This document shows, piece after piece, positions 22,571-36,095 of a DNA stretch of 64,000 bases. Location of the stretch: contig JBOZIK010000001.1 of the NCBI GenBank assembly GCA_051453625.1, positions 91,345,430-91,409,429 on the forward strand. Direction: 5' to 3'. Source of the stretch: Welwitschia mirabilis (taxonomy: Eukaryota > Gnetophyta > Gnetopsida > Welwitschiales). The notes beneath the pieces were generated by a model. It saw nothing but the letters and a program-made list of their open reading frames with translations. It ran no database searches and was not told the origin of the DNA. The position numbers and the translations under genes were made by a program. How positions within the stretch are numbered: position 1 is the first letter of the stretch; every line of letters starts with the position of its first letter.

Positions 22571-23570
22571 TCACAATATAATACACCAATATAGATGGGA
22601 GTGATCTAAATGTCATAATTCTATTGAAGGCATAGATAAGAAGAAATAGAATTAATTTCAAAATTGAAATACTTATGCAATCTCTAAGTGAAATAATAAT
22701 AATGCAAAATAACAATGCAGACAAACATAATATGCAAATGAGATGCATGTTCTATTTTAAATGCAACGTCTATTCATAACCAAATCAACATATCATAAAG
22801 ATCACCCTTGTATAATCTAGATCAATTATAAGGGACATGCACATAACAAATGATATAAAAAGAAAATAAAGTTTTGATTAAGTTAAAATAACAACTATGT
22901 TACAAAGAAACAGCACCTCAATGAAGGATACATAGCCAAACACCAAGAAAGACATCTATTTACAATAATAAGAAATGAATCTCTTACCCTTTAATCTCTT
23001 GTCATAAGAATTTCTAGTGCCAAAGAAGATAAAATCAGAGTCAAGGATAAAGAAGTATTTATTACAAATACAAACTTTCAATATAATAAACACTAAAAAA
23101 TATGATAAAATCCTAATAATCACATAAAAGAAATGCAAAATGCATACCAAAAGTTTGGTTAAGTTTGGTAAAGTGTTATATTTAGGTATCATTCTTCTGG
23201 TCATGTAGATGTCATAATAGATGATGCCACATCATACATGATTCACATCAGCTACTAGATTAGTGGAATAAGTGTTTATCAGTGTAAGTACCTTTGTCAT
23301 CCATACAATAGTCTAAATAGTAAGGTGGATGATTGGATTTATAAAGGTATTTTTTATATCAAATAGTCTCTTTGATAATAGAATTTCTACTTCAGATAGA
23401 AAGTATTGTATTTTATTTAAATTGTTATTAGAAGTAATGAATATTGCATGTTTTCATGATATTTTTCTTAGCTCTACAAGTTATGGTCAAAACTTAGCAT
23501 AAACCTATTGAATTTCTTACAAAATTACTCAAAATACCCTATCAAATATATACAATTTGGCAGTGCAACA
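22478..23570 (-). mobile_element. Athila 3' LTR (left)
   Basis: Begins TATTGTAGTTGGTATTTG (partner: TGTTATGATTGATATTTG) and ends CAGTGCAACA. The polypurine tract follows at 23571-23586 (minus strand GGCTAAGTAGAGGGCTA). A TA dinucleotide repeat lies at 22529-22567. Confidence 0.8.
22529..22567. repeat. TA dinucleotide microsatellite
   Basis: About 19 TA units within the Athila LTR. The other LTR copies lack it at this position. Confidence 0.9.
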
Positions 23571-25465
23571 TAGCCCTCTACTTAGCCTTATCAGTCCTTG
23601 ATAAATTAGATGAACAACCATAATTACAACCAAATTAACTAAAGATAAATATCCTAGGGAACTATGAAATAAACTTAAGAATAATTTTAGAAATCTTAAA
23701 ATGTAGAATAAAAATTTCAAAAATACAAACATTTTACTTGTGTAGTATAAGTGATTGTACTATTGTCTTGGTGGTCGTTTGGAAAATGGAGGGGAAAGAT
23801 AAACATTAAAATGTATTAATATTAATATTTCCCATTTAATTGTACAATAGATACTAAAAAATAATCATGTATAACATAAGAAAAATCCTGATTATAAAAT
23901 GTCAAAAATGATATGTAAAAAATGTATGTAATATCTCAACAATATAAAAAAATATACATTATGATGATACTTAAAAAATGATATATCTATATATAAAAAA
24001 TCATGAATTTTTATATAATTCATGGAGAGAAGACACATAAGACAATAAATAAATCTCCTAATTGTGCTAAAATGAATTCTTGATATGCAACAGTATCAAG
24101 TGTATGTGAAGAAGAAGGAGGGTTCTTAGAATTTGCAAGAAAATGATGATCAAATGGTGTCATAATGGAGTGTGTCATCTGATCTTCTTATACTTTGACT
24201 ACCTCTAGGAGGTCAACTTTCACCCCATGCTTAATGCATAATATGCATTATTGCACATCTGTTAGCTACTCCTTAGTGTGTTGAACTCTTCTTTCAACTA
24301 TAGAGATCCTCTACTCAAGTGTGGCGATGCCTTAGTCTATTATTTCTCTAATGCTTTGTGCCATATCTACCACTCAATGGTGATACCAACCATAAGTCTT
24401 TGTACTTGAGGTTTATCTACCTCTCTTAGTATCTAAATGCCCATGTCTTATAGATAACTAAAGTTTAAAGATTCATGAGTCTTTGCTTGCCTATAGGCTC
24501 AAGTATACCAAAGCACCTAAACATAGCTGAGATGAGGCAAGGATATCTCAGAGTTTGTAACTAGCATTCCTCAATCATGATCCTAAGTCTCCTATAAATA
24601 AAGGTTAGCGAATTCATCTACTTTTCTTGTGTAAATACTACTAGCATCTAAAGCTAAGCAATCATGGTATGACTATTATGAAAGGAAGAATTGATGTTAT
24701 GAATCAATCCTCTATAAAGAATCTGATAAGTAGGTAATAACTAGATCACCAAAAATTCCTTCCTATGACTACTTAGGTCAGTTGATATGTTTAATGATGC
24801 AAGTGTAAGCACAATGCTTCTTTCTGCCACTAGTGGAGTAAATATGCATACTCATAATGCCATCTAAACTAGTAACAATAGTGATGTGGATTAAAATAAT
24901 TAATACCTTATAGCCATAAATAATAGCTATTATTGTATTGACTAGATAGTTACCAGCATTGAAATGCCTCTTTCTATATGCATAGTATAATAAAATTCTC
25001 TAGAATTTGAGATGTAGTATGTACTGTGTGCATCTATAATTCACTTAAGCTATAGATTTATCAGTATCTAGTCCACATTTGATTCTAATCGACTCATGAA
25101 ATCCCTGAAATGTCTCTCTATTTGAATATAACTTATCTGAATGAAGAGAGATCAAGCTTAATGAGGTAGAAGATGGGATGGCTCTATTTGCTCAATCTCT
25201 GCTGATTCTATTGGGCTCACCTTCTATTATAATACCTTAGCCTTTACTAGCCTATCTTACTTGATATGTGCATGGTCTAATCAGTCATACATGTAAAATG
25301 CATCATACAAGATCAAGTGGAAATCTAAAATGTATCTCATGGAAGCTCTAAATGATTCCATAAATTGGTTTTTATGTGTAAAAGTTGCAAAAGTACATCC
25401 TGCCCGCATTGAGAGAATCAATATATTCAATATTTTATAATCATGTAAAGAAAAATGAGAAATGC
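23571..25465 (-). other. Athila 3' internal region, first copy
   Basis: Begins with the PPT. It aligns with 27495-29900 at roughly 80-85%. A minus-strand segment near 24640-24900 reads TSLDGIMSMHIYS..., parallel to GLDGVRSIHIYS near 28750. It lies in the Athila region where envelope-like or other accessory frames occur, but I cannot assign a function. It is broken by stops and ends at a 100-N gap. Confidence 0.5.
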
Positions 25466-25565
25466 NNNNNNNNNNNNNNNNNNNNNNNNNNNNNNNNNNN
25501 NNNNNNNNNNNNNNNNNNNNNNNNNNNNNNNNNNNNNNNNNNNNNNNNNNNNNNNNNNNNNNNNN

Positions 25566-27494
25566 TATCACAATATAATATACTACTATAGATAAAAGTG
25601 ACCTAAATGTCATAATTCAATTGAAAACACAGGCGAAAAAAAAGAGAATTGATTTCAAAATAGATACTTATGCAATATCTAAGTAGAATAATAACAATGC
25701 AAAATGATAATGCAAATGAATGTACTATGCAAATGAGATGCAATTTCTATTCTAAATGTGACATCTATTCGATTACCAAATTAACCTATCATGAAGATCA
25801 GCCTTGTGTAATATAGATTAATTAAGAAAATCCATCACTAAACTAAGACCAGCCTGAGCTATCAAGTACATTAAACAGAATATAAAAATAATGCAAAGTT
25901 NNNNNNNNNNNNNNNNNNNNNNNNNNNNNNNNNNNNNNNNNNNNNNNNNNNNNNNNNNNNNNNNNNNNNNNNNNNNNNNNNNNNNNNNNNNNNNNNNNNN
26001 AGTAGAATAATAACAATGTAAAATGATAATGCAAATGAACATACTATGCAAATGAGATGCAATTTCTATTCTAAATGCAACATCTATTTGATTACCAAAT
26101 TAACCTATCATGAAGATCAGCCTTGTGTAATATAGATTAATCAAGAAAATCCATCACTGAAATAAGACCAGCTTGAGCTATCAAGTACATTAAACAGAAT
26201 ATGAAAATAATGCAAAGTTAATTTAGAAAATGAAATGCAATGCACCTAAACTAATAACGTTAACCTTAACAAAGGTTTCCCTCATAATCTATATTTCAAG
26301 TAAAGCAATCATGGAATCATAAGCAACATAAACCATAAGGGAGATGCACATAACAAATGATTTAAAAAGAAAAACATAGTTTTGATTAAGTCAAATCAAC
26401 ATTCATGTTATAAAGTAGCAGCACCTCAATGAAGGATACATATCCCAACACCAAGGAAGACATATCTCTGCAATAATAAGAAATGGATCTCCTACCCTTT
26501 GATCTCTTGTCACAACAATTTCTAATGCCAAAGAAAATAAAATTGGAGTAGAAGTGAAGAAGGTATTTATCATAAACACAGACTTTAAATATAGCAAACA
26601 CTAACAAATGCGATAAAATCCTAATAACCATGCAATAATACATAAGATACATGACAAACATTTGGTGAAGTTTGGTGAAGCATTATTTTTAGGTGTCACC
26701 TTATTAGTCATCTGGATATTGCAGGAGATAATGCCACATCATAAAGAATCCACATCAGCTACCAGATTAGTCTAGTAAGCATTCAAGTAAGCATAAGTTC
26801 TTCTATCATTTATATAGTTTAGATGATAAGGTAAATAATGGGTTTTATNNNNNNNNNNNNNNNNNNNNNNNNNNNNNNNNNNNNNNNNNNNNNNNNNNNN
26901 NNNNNNNNNNNNNNNNNNNNNNNNNNNNNNNNNNNNNNNNNNNNNNNNTATCGTAGGAGATAATGCCACATCATAAAGAATCCATATCAGCTACCAGATT
27001 AGTCTAGTAAGCATCCAAGTTAGCATAAGTTCTTCTATCATTTATATAGTTTAGATGATAAGGTAAACAATGGGCTTTGTAAAAATGTCTCTTATGTTAG
27101 ATTAGCCTCTTTGATTATAAGTTATCACTTCATATAGGAAGTATCGTAATTGCTTTAAATGCTATCACATGCATGTCTTCATGATATTTATCTTAGCTTT
27201 CCATTATCATTAAAACTTAGCATAAACATATCTAATGNNNNNNNNNNNNNNNNNNNNNNNNNNNNNNNNNNNNNNNNNNNNNNNNNNNNNNNNNNNNNNN
27301 NNNNNNNNNNNNNNNNNNNNNNNNNNNNNNNNNNNNNATTTCTTTAAATGCTATTACATGTAATAAAGATTGCATGTCTTCGTGATATTTATCTTAGCTC
27401 TCCATTATCATTAAAACTTAGCATAAACATATCTAATGTCCTACAAGACTACTCAAAATATCCTATTAAATACATACAATTTGGCAGCATAACA
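25566..27494 (-). mobile_element. Extra Athila LTR (second 3' LTR), gap-duplicated
   Basis: LTR sequence beginning about 90 bp inside the LTR and ending GGCAGCATAACA at 27494. A polypurine tract follows (27495-27511; minus strand GGCTAAGTGAGGGGTTA). It carries three 100-N gaps whose flanks repeat each other (25678-25900 with 26001-26220; about 26717-26848 with 26949-27080; about 27145-27237 with 27338-27443). The true length is therefore near 1.2 kb. It differs from 22478-23570 by about 15%, so it is not an allele of it. Confidence 0.75.
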
Positions 27495-30400
27495 TAACCC
27501 CTCACTTAGCCTTGTTAGTCCATGAACAACCATGGTTATGAGCTAAATTAACTAAAAGTAAATCAACTAGAGAATTGTAAAATAAGCTCATAGATATTCT
27601 TATAAATCTCAGAATGTATAATAGAATTGACAAAAATAGATAACTAAACATTTCACTTGTGCAGTGTAAGTGATCATACTATCTTTCTGGTGGTTATCTA
27701 GATGATGGAGGGGAAGAAAGCCTTAAAAATTATTCTTGAAAAACAAAGTCTATGAAAGGTAAGAATTAAAACACATTAATATTAATAGCCTCCCACTTAA
27801 AGGTACAACATATACTGAAAAATAATCATGTATAATATAAGAAGAATCATCATCATGAAAAGTGAAAAATGCTATGTAAAATATGTGCATAACATCTTAG
27901 CAATAAAAATATATACCATGATGATGCTCAGAACATAATATGTCTATAAAAATAATGAGTTTTTATACAATCCATAAAAGAAATATACATAATACAATAA
28001 ATCACTCCCCTTGTCATGCCAAAATAAATTCCTAATGCACATCAAGCTCAAGTGCAGGTGGAGAATATGGAGAGTGCTTAGGATCTATAGGAAAATAATG
28101 ATCAATTAATGTCATGATGGAGTGCATAAGCATGTTGCATNNNNNNNNNNNNNNNNNNNNNNNNNNNNNNNNNNNNNNNNNNNNNNNNNNNNNNNNNNNN
28201 NNNNNNNNNNNNNNNNNNNNNNNNNNNNNNNNNNNNNNNNNNNNNNNNNNNNNNNNNNNNNNNNNNNNNNNNNNNNNNNNNNNNNNNNNNNNNNNNNNNN
28301 NNNNNNNNNNNNNNNNNNNNNNNNNNNNNNNNNNNNNNNNNNNNNNNNNNNNNNNNNNNNNNCTCTTTCTTTTGGTATCTGAATGCTCATGTCTCATAAG
28401 TAACAAGCTAAACTCTAAATATTTATAAGTCTCTACTTATCCATAGGCTCAGGTATATTAAAGCATCTAAACATAGCTGAGAGGAGGTAAGGATATTATG
28501 TTGGCAAATAAAAGTTAGTAGATCTAGCTACTTCTCCTATTTAAATACTACTAGCATCTAAAGGTAATCGACCATGGCATGACTATCATAGGAGGAAGAG
28601 CTGATGTTATGAATCAATCCTTTGTAGAGAATCCAATAGGCAAGTGAAAAATTTGTTACCGAAACTCCCTGTTTATCAATAGTCAGATCAGCCAGTATGT
28701 CTAGTGCTATGTGATAAGTACAACGCTCCTTTGTATTATCAATTGAATAGATGTGTATACTCCTAACACCATCTAGACCAATNNNNNNNNNNNNNNNNNN
28801 NNNNNNNNNNNNNNNNNNNNNNNNNNNNNNNNNNNNNNNNNNNNNNNNNNNNNNNNNNNNNNNNNNNNNNNNNNNNNNNNNNNNNNNNNNNNNNNNNNNN
28901 NNNNNNNNNNNNNNNNNNNNNNNNNNNNNNNNNNNNNNNNNNNNNNNNNNNNNNNNNNNNNNNNNNNNNNNNNNNNNNNNNNNNNNNNNNNNNNNNNNNN
29001 NNNNNNNNNNNNNNNNNNNNNNNNNNNNNNNNNNNNNNNNNNNNNNNNNNNNNNNNNNNNNNNNNNNNNNNNNNNNNNNNNNNNNNNNNNNNNNNNNNNN
29101 NNNNNNNNNNNNNNNNNNNNNNNNNNNNNNNNNNNNNNNNNNNNNNNNNNNNNNNNNNNNNNNNNNNNNNNNNNNNNNNNNNNNNNNNNNNNNNNNNNNN
29201 NNNNNNNNNNNNNNNNNNNNNNNNNNNNNNNNNNNNNNNNNNNNNNNNNNNNNNNNNNNNNNNNNNNNNNNNNNNNNNNNNNNNNNNNNNNNNNNNNNNN
29301 NNNNNNNNNNNNNNNNNNNNNNNNNNNNNNNNNNNNNNNNNNNNNNNNNNNNNNNNNNNNNNNNNNNNNNNNNNNNNNNNNNNNNNNNNNNNNNNNNNNN
29401 NNNNNNNNNNNNNNNNNNNNNNNNNNNNNNNNNNNNNNNNNNNNNNNNNNNNNNNNNNNNNNNNNNNNNNNNNNNNNNNNNNNNNNNNNNNNNNNNNNNN
29501 NNNNNNNNNNNNNNNNNNNNNNNNNNNNNNNNNNNNNNNNNNNNNNNNNNNNNNNNNNNNNNNNNNNNNNNNNNNNNNNNNNNNNNNNNNNNNNNNNNNN
29601 NNNNNNNNNNNNNNNNNNNNNNNNNNNNNNNNNNNNNNNNNNNNNNNNNNNNNNNNNNNTACTTCCTTGGCCTCATCCTCAACCTATTTTTCTCATCACA
29701 TCACATAAGATCAAGTGGAAGTCACTAAAATATGTCATGTGGGACCTTGAAATGATCCATAATTGGTTTTTAATATGTAAAAATCATGAAACTATATCCT
29801 GCCCCTTCCTTAAGAGAATCAATACATTTCACATTGCCTAATTATGTGAAGAAAAATGCAAAATACGAGAAAAAGTCAAAATGTGCAAAAGTAGTGGACC
29901 CCTAGAATGTCAAAAATGAAAGTGCTGAAATAAAAAATGTAATCTAGTAAAATCATAGAGCTCCTTGTAATGATCAATTTATTATAAAGTACCACCACAT
30001 TTTAACTTACTATTTTTGAGAAAATGAGGTTAAAGTTAAAAACCTAATTTTACCTCCTAAAATGCACAATTTAGGATAACTCACAAAATACATAGCAAAA
30101 ATCAGACCTGTAAGTACCAAATTGAAGAACATGAAAAACTAAATAATATACATGAAAACTATGTATTAAAAGTTTCAAAAATATCAAAAAAATTGAAAAT
30201 AATAAGGAAGAGAAAAACATACCTCATTTTGACAAATTCTTTCAAAACTCATAATTCAGAGCATTAATCTTATAGACTAAAGTTTAAAAATATCAGTAAG
30301 CATCAGAGTGATAGTAATCTCTTAAAGGAATGGATGAAAATAACAAAGAAATAAAGAAAATGAGAGGAAAAAATCCCAACTATAGATTTATCACGTTATC

Positions 30401-32090
30401 ATCCAATCGCATCATCCAGATGACAACCCTAGAATGACTCTGAGAAAAATCTCAGTTGTCATCCTTCTTGTCATCTAAATGACATGGTGGATGATAGCAC
30501 TTTAAAAAAGTTCAAAAAAATGAAAATATAAGCTAAACAAGTTAGGCTCAAATATTAATGTGAAGGTATCAGAATTTATTAGAAAATTCAAAATATAAGA
30601 AGTGGTGAAGAATCAAGATGAATAAGGGTTTAAATGAAGAAAAACTCAAAAGAATCAAAATACATGATGATGAGAATGTATCAAGTAGGATGAATCCTAA
30701 CAAAGGGAACTAAAAAAATGTGTCTGAACTGAAAAATAATCACAAAAATTATAGAACTCTAAAAGATTTAAAGGAACATTAGGAAAATCATAAAGAACAT
30801 CATCTAAGCACAAGAGAATATCATCTAATCAAAATGCCAAAATTAAATCATCTTTATCGAATAAAATGACATGAGTGAAAATAAAGATAACAATAAAGAA
30901 ACCACTAAATAAGAATGTTCTAAAAATGATTATGAAAAAGTATAGAATTAACTTTGACATAACACTAAAGAATTAAAAAAAAGAACAAGAATAGATGCTA
31001 GGACCATGAAGAAGATAGCGTAACTACCCTAAATTCTAACTTAGCAAACTCCCTCAGAAGACATCATAAAGCTACCTAAGTAAAGATGCATTATAAAACA
31101 TATCAACTTCATAAAGTTTCATTCAAAAAGGTAGTGATTATAATGACACCAAGAATTAAGTAGTTAAAACATAAATGATAAGACTAAAAGCTACTTAAAA
31201 ATAAACTTAGCTACTCATATCCCAAAACACACCTGAATCCTCAAAAGTAAAATGATTANNNNNNNNNNNNNNNNNNNNNNNNNNNNNNNNNNNNNNNNNN
31301 NNNNNNNNNNNNNNNNNNNNNNNNNNNNNNNNNNNNNNNNNNNNNNNNNNNNNNNNNNNNNNNNNNNNNNNNNNNNNNNNNNNNNNNNNNNNNNNNNNNN
31401 NNNNNNNNNNNNNNNNNNNNNNNNNNNNNNNNNNNNNNNNNNNNNNNNNNNNNNNNNNNNNNNNNNNNNNNNNNNNNNNNNNNNNNNNNNNNNNNNNNNN
31501 NNNNNNNNNNNNNNNNNNNNNNNNNNNNNNNNNNNNNNNNNNNNNNNNNNNNNNNNNNNNNNNNNNNNNAGACAAAGGTAAATAAGTAAGATGCAAAACA
31601 AAAAAACCACACTTAAATAATCAAAGATCTTATACCATTGAAAAAAAGCATAAAAACCAAGGCATATTCCTTTAAAGTAAAGTGCATAGACATGTGAATG
31701 TCTTAATATTGGGTGAATCTAATTTTATTAGTATAAAATTCTTAAGTACAAATACTAATCATGGAAACTGCATAAAGCACATACATCAGTCAAGTTAAAG
31801 ATGATCAAGTAACATCATAACATTCACAAAAGGAATAAGCTAAGGAAGAATTTAGAAAATGGTAGGGAAGAATTCCTTTCCCTTGAGGATAATCTCCAAA
31901 ATAATTTCTTTTATTATGTCTAAGGTTGTATCAAAAATTTTTCATATATTTTCAATCTTTGTTCATTAACTTTCTAAATCTTCTTAGTGTCTAAGTCAGA
32001 AATCTCAATAAATTTATTAGAATGTACTTTTTCTATAAGATAAGGATCTAACCATTTAAAGATAAACTTATTGTGTAAAAGATGCAATCT
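27495..32090 (-). other. Athila 3' internal region, second copy
   Basis: About 4.6 kb including gaps at 28141-28362, 28783-29659 and 31259-31569. A minus-strand open stretch over 28558-28782 reads GLDGVRSIHIYS, then CTYHIALDILADLTID, then NFSLAYWILYKGLIHN, and stops at 28558. It has few stops compared with its neighbours. The position (between INT and 3' LTR) is where Athila elements may carry an envelope-like frame, but no signal peptide or membrane helix can be shown because the frame runs into Ns. Palindromic motifs lie at 30411-30424 and 30470-30483. The rest (29900-32090) is A-rich and non-coding. Confidence 0.5.
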
Positions 32091-32099
32091 AGTATTATA

Positions 32100-33263
32100 C
32101 AAAACAACAAGTTAATCAAGATCAAACGTTTTATGAAGTAGATTTTTTATCACGTTTGAACTTAGCTTTAGCTTTGTGAAAGAGTTGATAATGTATAACA
32201 CATGTATGTTCTTCATCTAAGTGATTAAGTTGGGTTAATCTATTTTAATATTTTTATAAAGGTCTACAAGATTAAGTTAATGGAAAGAATGATAATAATT
32301 ATAATACACATTAACTAGTAAAACACAAACTTTTTCATACACAAGTTTATAAAGCGAAAAACCAAGAGAATTACACCAAGTAGTATGATAAATCTAAAGA
32401 AAATTATTAAGCTTATTAGAACAAGATTTCTTATTAATAAAAACATGTTTTTAAAACATTTTCTTTATTTCTCTATTTGCATTTTTAACTTGACCCCTAG
32501 TTTGTGGATGATAAGCACAAGCTACTTTATGTTTAATTCTAATGGATAAAAGAAGTTTCCTAAAAGAATGATTTATAAAATGAGTTATTTGATTACTAAT
32601 GATAATTCTNNNNNNNNNNNNNNNNNNNNNNNNNNNNNNNNNNNNNNNNNNNNNNNNNNNNNNNNNNNNNNNNNNNNNNNNNNNNNNNNNNNNNNNNNNN
32701 NNNNNNNNNCAAGTTAATCAAGATCAAACTTTTTATGAAGTAGATTTTTTATCACGTTTGAACTTAGCTTGGGCTTTGTGAAAGAGTTGATGATGTATAA
32801 CACATGTATGTTATTCATCTAAGTGATTAATTTGGGTTAATCTATTTTAATATTTTTTATAAAGGTCTACAAGATTAAGTTAATGGAAAGAATGATAATA
32901 GTTATAATACACATCAACTAGTAAAACACAAACTTTTCCATACACAAGTTTATAAAGCGAAAAACCAAGAGAATTACACCAACTAGTATGATAAATTTAA
33001 AGAAAATTATTAAGCTTAGAAGAACAAGATTTCTTATTAATAAAAACATGTTTTTGAAACATTTTCTTTATTTCTCTATTTGCATTTTCAAGTTGACCCC
33101 TAGTTTGTGGATGATAAGCACAAGCTACTTTATATTTAATTCTAATGGATAAAAGAAGTTTCCTGAAAGAATGATTTATAAAATGAGTTATTTGATTTCT
33201 AATGATAATTCTAAAAAAACCAAAACATTGAGAAACATGAATTTTGATAAAAGTATAAATAGT
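32100..33263 (-). pseudogene. Athila integrase relic (duplicated by assembly)
   Basis: The minus strand from 33263 reads IHVSQCFGFFRIII, then YKVACAYHPQTRGQLENANREIKK (split here only by my reading limit; YHPQT at 33098-33117), then TSWCNSLGFSLYKLVYGK and HKAQAKFKRDKK. This is the C-terminal half of a DDE integrase core plus the following domain: pattern YHPQT.GQ.E..NREIK, YRTA.KTP.G.SPY.LV(Y/F)GK. The catalytic Glu in the QLENAN segment is kept. The same sequence occurs twice, 32101-32609 and 32710-33218, about 98% identical around a 100-N gap, so it should be counted once. The first catalytic residues lie in the gap starting at 33264. Confidence 0.8.
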
Positions 33264-34010
33264 NNNNNNNNNNNNNNNNNNNNNNNNNNNNNNNNNNNNN
33301 NNNNNNNNNNNNNNNNNNNNNNNNNNNNNNNNNNNNNNNNNNNNNNNNNNNNNNNNNNNNNNNNNNNNNNNNNNNNNNNNNNNNNNNNNNNNNNNNNNNN
33401 NNNNNNNNNNNNNNNNNNNNNNNNNNNNNNNNNNNNNNNNNNNNNNNNNNNNNNNNNNNNNNNNNNNNNNNNNNNNNNNNNNNNNNNNNNNNNNNNNNNN
33501 NNNNNNNNNNNNNNNNNNNNNNNNNNNNNNNNNNNNNNNNNNNNNNNNNNNNNNNNNNNNNNNNNNNNNNNNNNNNNNNNNNNNNNNNNNNNNNNNNNNN
33601 NNNNNNNNNNNNNNNNNNNNNNNNNNNNNNNNNNNNNNNNNNNNNNNNNNNNNNNNNNNNNNNNNNNNNNNNNNNNNNNNNNNNNNNNNNNNNNNNNNNN
33701 NNNNNNNNNNNNNNNNNNNNNNNNNNNNNNNNNNNNNNNNNNNNNNNNNNNNNNNNNNNNNNNNNNNNNNNNNNNNNNNNNNNNNNNNNNNNNNNNNNNN
33801 NNNNNNNNNNNNNNNNNNNNNNNNNNNNNNNNNNNNNNNNNNNNNNNNNNNNNNNNNNNNNNNNNNNNNNNNNNNNNNNNNNNNNNNNNNNNNNNNNNNN
33901 NNNNNNNNNNNNNNNNNNNNNNNNNNNNNNNNNNNNNNNNNNNNNNNNNNNNNNNNNNNNNNNNNNNNNNNNNNNNNNNNNNNNNNNNNNNNNNNNNNNN
34001 NNNNNNNNNN

Positions 34011-34290
34011 ATGTGAAAGGCTAAAAAATAGTGTTTAAGAGTATCAAGGCAAAATATTATGGCTAACATTTATTTCTCAATAGTAGTGCAATTTGATTGA
34101 GCTTTATACAAAGTTTTGCTATGATAATATGTAACTTTATAATCCTTTGTATAATTTTGTTCAAGAACCCCATCCACAACAATATTACTAGCATCATACA
34201 TTAATTCAAAAACTTTATCCCAATTAGGTCATGTTATAATAGGTAAAGAAGAGATTTTATCTTTAAGTGTTTAAAAAGCAAGCTAAAAAG
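34011..34290 (-). pseudogene. Athila RNase H relic
   Basis: A minus-strand frame reads WPNWDKVFELMYDASN, then VTYYHSKTLYKAQSNCTTIEK, a stop and MLAIIFCLDTLKHYFLAFH. It matches the Ty3/Gypsy RNase H pattern W..PFEL.CDAS(D/N), YYASKTLN.AQ.NYTTTEKE.LA(I/V)(V/I)FA. The domain continues into the gap on its left. It is better preserved than the Tat RNase H at 7 kb. Confidence 0.8.
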
Positions 34291-34299
34291 ATTTGTTTC

Positions 34300-35040
34300 A
34301 TTCAAATTTAATTTTAAGTAATGAGTGAAGGAATTTATAAATTTTTGCAAACTAAAAATAAAGACTATAATGATCAAGGAAAGATCAAACTTGTTTTATA
34401 TTTATTGGAGGAGTTAGATTTTTAATTACACTTACCTTTTTATGATTCATCCAAATTTTTGTACTAAAAATATAATGACCTAAGATAATTCCATTATCAA
34501 CTAGAAAGAAACTCTTCTTCTAACTCAAATATAGGCAATTCTCAATGCATCTATTAAGTACTTTCTCTAATCTTTTTAAGATTTATTTAAATTTTTACCA
34601 TAGATTGAGAAGTCATCCATAAAAATTTCAATTAAATCCTCTAATATATTAGAAAATATACCCATCATTTCACATTGAAAAGCACTAGGTGTATTGAAAA
34701 GTCCAAAAGAGGTAAATGTTCCAAAAGGTGAAGTGAAAGTTAATTTTACATTATTTTCACTAGCTATATGAACCTGATTATAATCACTATACTCATCAAG
34801 AAAGTAATAAAAGGCATATTCTTAGATTCTATCAAGTATTTGGTTAAGAAAAACTAAAGGGCAATGATCTTTCTTTGTTACTTTATTTAGATTCCTAAAA
34901 TCAATACACATTCTTCACTTTCCTTCTTTCTTAGATACTACCATCAAAGGGCTAATTTACTCACTATTAGATATAGCATAAATAATTATAACATCAATCA
35001 ATTTAATGATTTCATCTTTTATGACTTCTTTAAGGACTAT
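34300..35040 (-). pseudogene. Athila reverse transcriptase relic
   Basis: The minus strand from 35040 reads DEIIKLIDVIIIYAISNSE, a stop, SPLMVVSKKEG, MCIDFRNLNKVTKKDHCPL, DEYSDYNQVHIA, LTFTSPFGTFTSFGLFNTPSAFQ, and the catalytic FMDDFSIYG (MDDF at 34609-34620). Order and wording are those of Athila RT. Both catalytic aspartates of the MDD box are intact. A frameshift occurs after the box, and a few stops (W or Q codons) break the frame. The section 34973-35254 is repeated at 35355-35636 across a 100-N gap. Confidence 0.9.
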
Positions 35041-35354
35041 CTTTAGTCTATGTTGGGGTTTCTAATAGGTTTTGCATTATTCTTAAGGTATATTTTATGT
35101 TTAATAATGGAAATAGGAATGGTTATTAAATCTTTGTGGGTCCAAACAAATGCATTAACCTTAGAATTTAAAAGTGAGATTAAAATTGATTCTTTTTGAA
35201 AAAAAGATTCTCATTTATATCAACTATTTATTCACATCATTACAAAAAAAGAGANNNNNNNNNNNNNNNNNNNNNNNNNNNNNNNNNNNNNNNNNNNNNN
35301 NNNNNNNNNNNNNNNNNNNNNNNNNNNNNNNNNNNNNNNNNNNNNNNNNNNNNN

Positions 35355-36095
35355 TATGGCATAAATAATTATAACACCAATCAATTTAATTATTTCATCT
35401 TTTATGACTTCTTTAAGGACTATCTTTAGTCTATGTTAGGGTTTCTAATAGGTTTTGCATTATTCTCAAGGTATATTTTATGTTGAATAATGGAAATAGG
35501 AATGGTTATTAAATCTTTGTGGGTCCAAGCAAATGCATTAACCTTAGAATTTAAAAGTGAGATTAAAATTGATTCTTTTCGAGAAAAAGATTCTCATTTA
35601 TTATCAAAGATTTATTCACATCATTACAAAAAAAGATATATTTTAGTCCACTTAATAAAGGTTTCATATTTAAAATTAGATTTTTATTTTATATCATTGT
35701 TTATCAGAATTGACCATCATCTCAAACTGTTNNNNNNNNNNNNNNNNNNNNNNNNNNNNNNNNNNNNNNNNNNNNNNNNNNNNNNNNNNNNNNNNNNTTT
35801 TGCACAAATTACAGTTTTAGCTTATTCACTTTAATAATTAAAATAGTTAGTTCCTATATGCTCGTTGATGAGTTTATCATCATCAAAAGCTTTTAAGTTT
35901 TTTAACTTCAAGTGGATTATCATACAAGGTAGGTTTATAAAGCATTAACCATATCTCTTCAAGTGGACGATGCTCTAAAAATAATGTTAACATAATTTCT
36001 TCTTCTACATTCTATTCATTACCTAAATTTTTTTAGTAGCATTAAAAACTCTAATGATAAACTTTTTATTTACTAAGTGACACTCAATCATTCTA
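35355..36095 (-). pseudogene. Athila protease to RT linker, with assembly duplicate
   Basis: 35355-35636 repeats 34973-35254 (RT start and its upstream linker). Further right the minus strand reads KNLKAFDDDKLINEH near 35850-35900. FIIRVFNATKKI near 36030-36070 resembles the end of the Athila protease (L.(L/I)RV..(E/N)(Q/A).(T/K)..V). The catalytic part would lie in the gap 36096-36343. Confidence 0.5.

Noticed and set aside
28114-34069. Very long open frames across N runs (e.g. 28751-29728, 33171-34016, 33188-34069)
   Set aside because: They are open only because Ns contain no stops; the real flanking codons are few.
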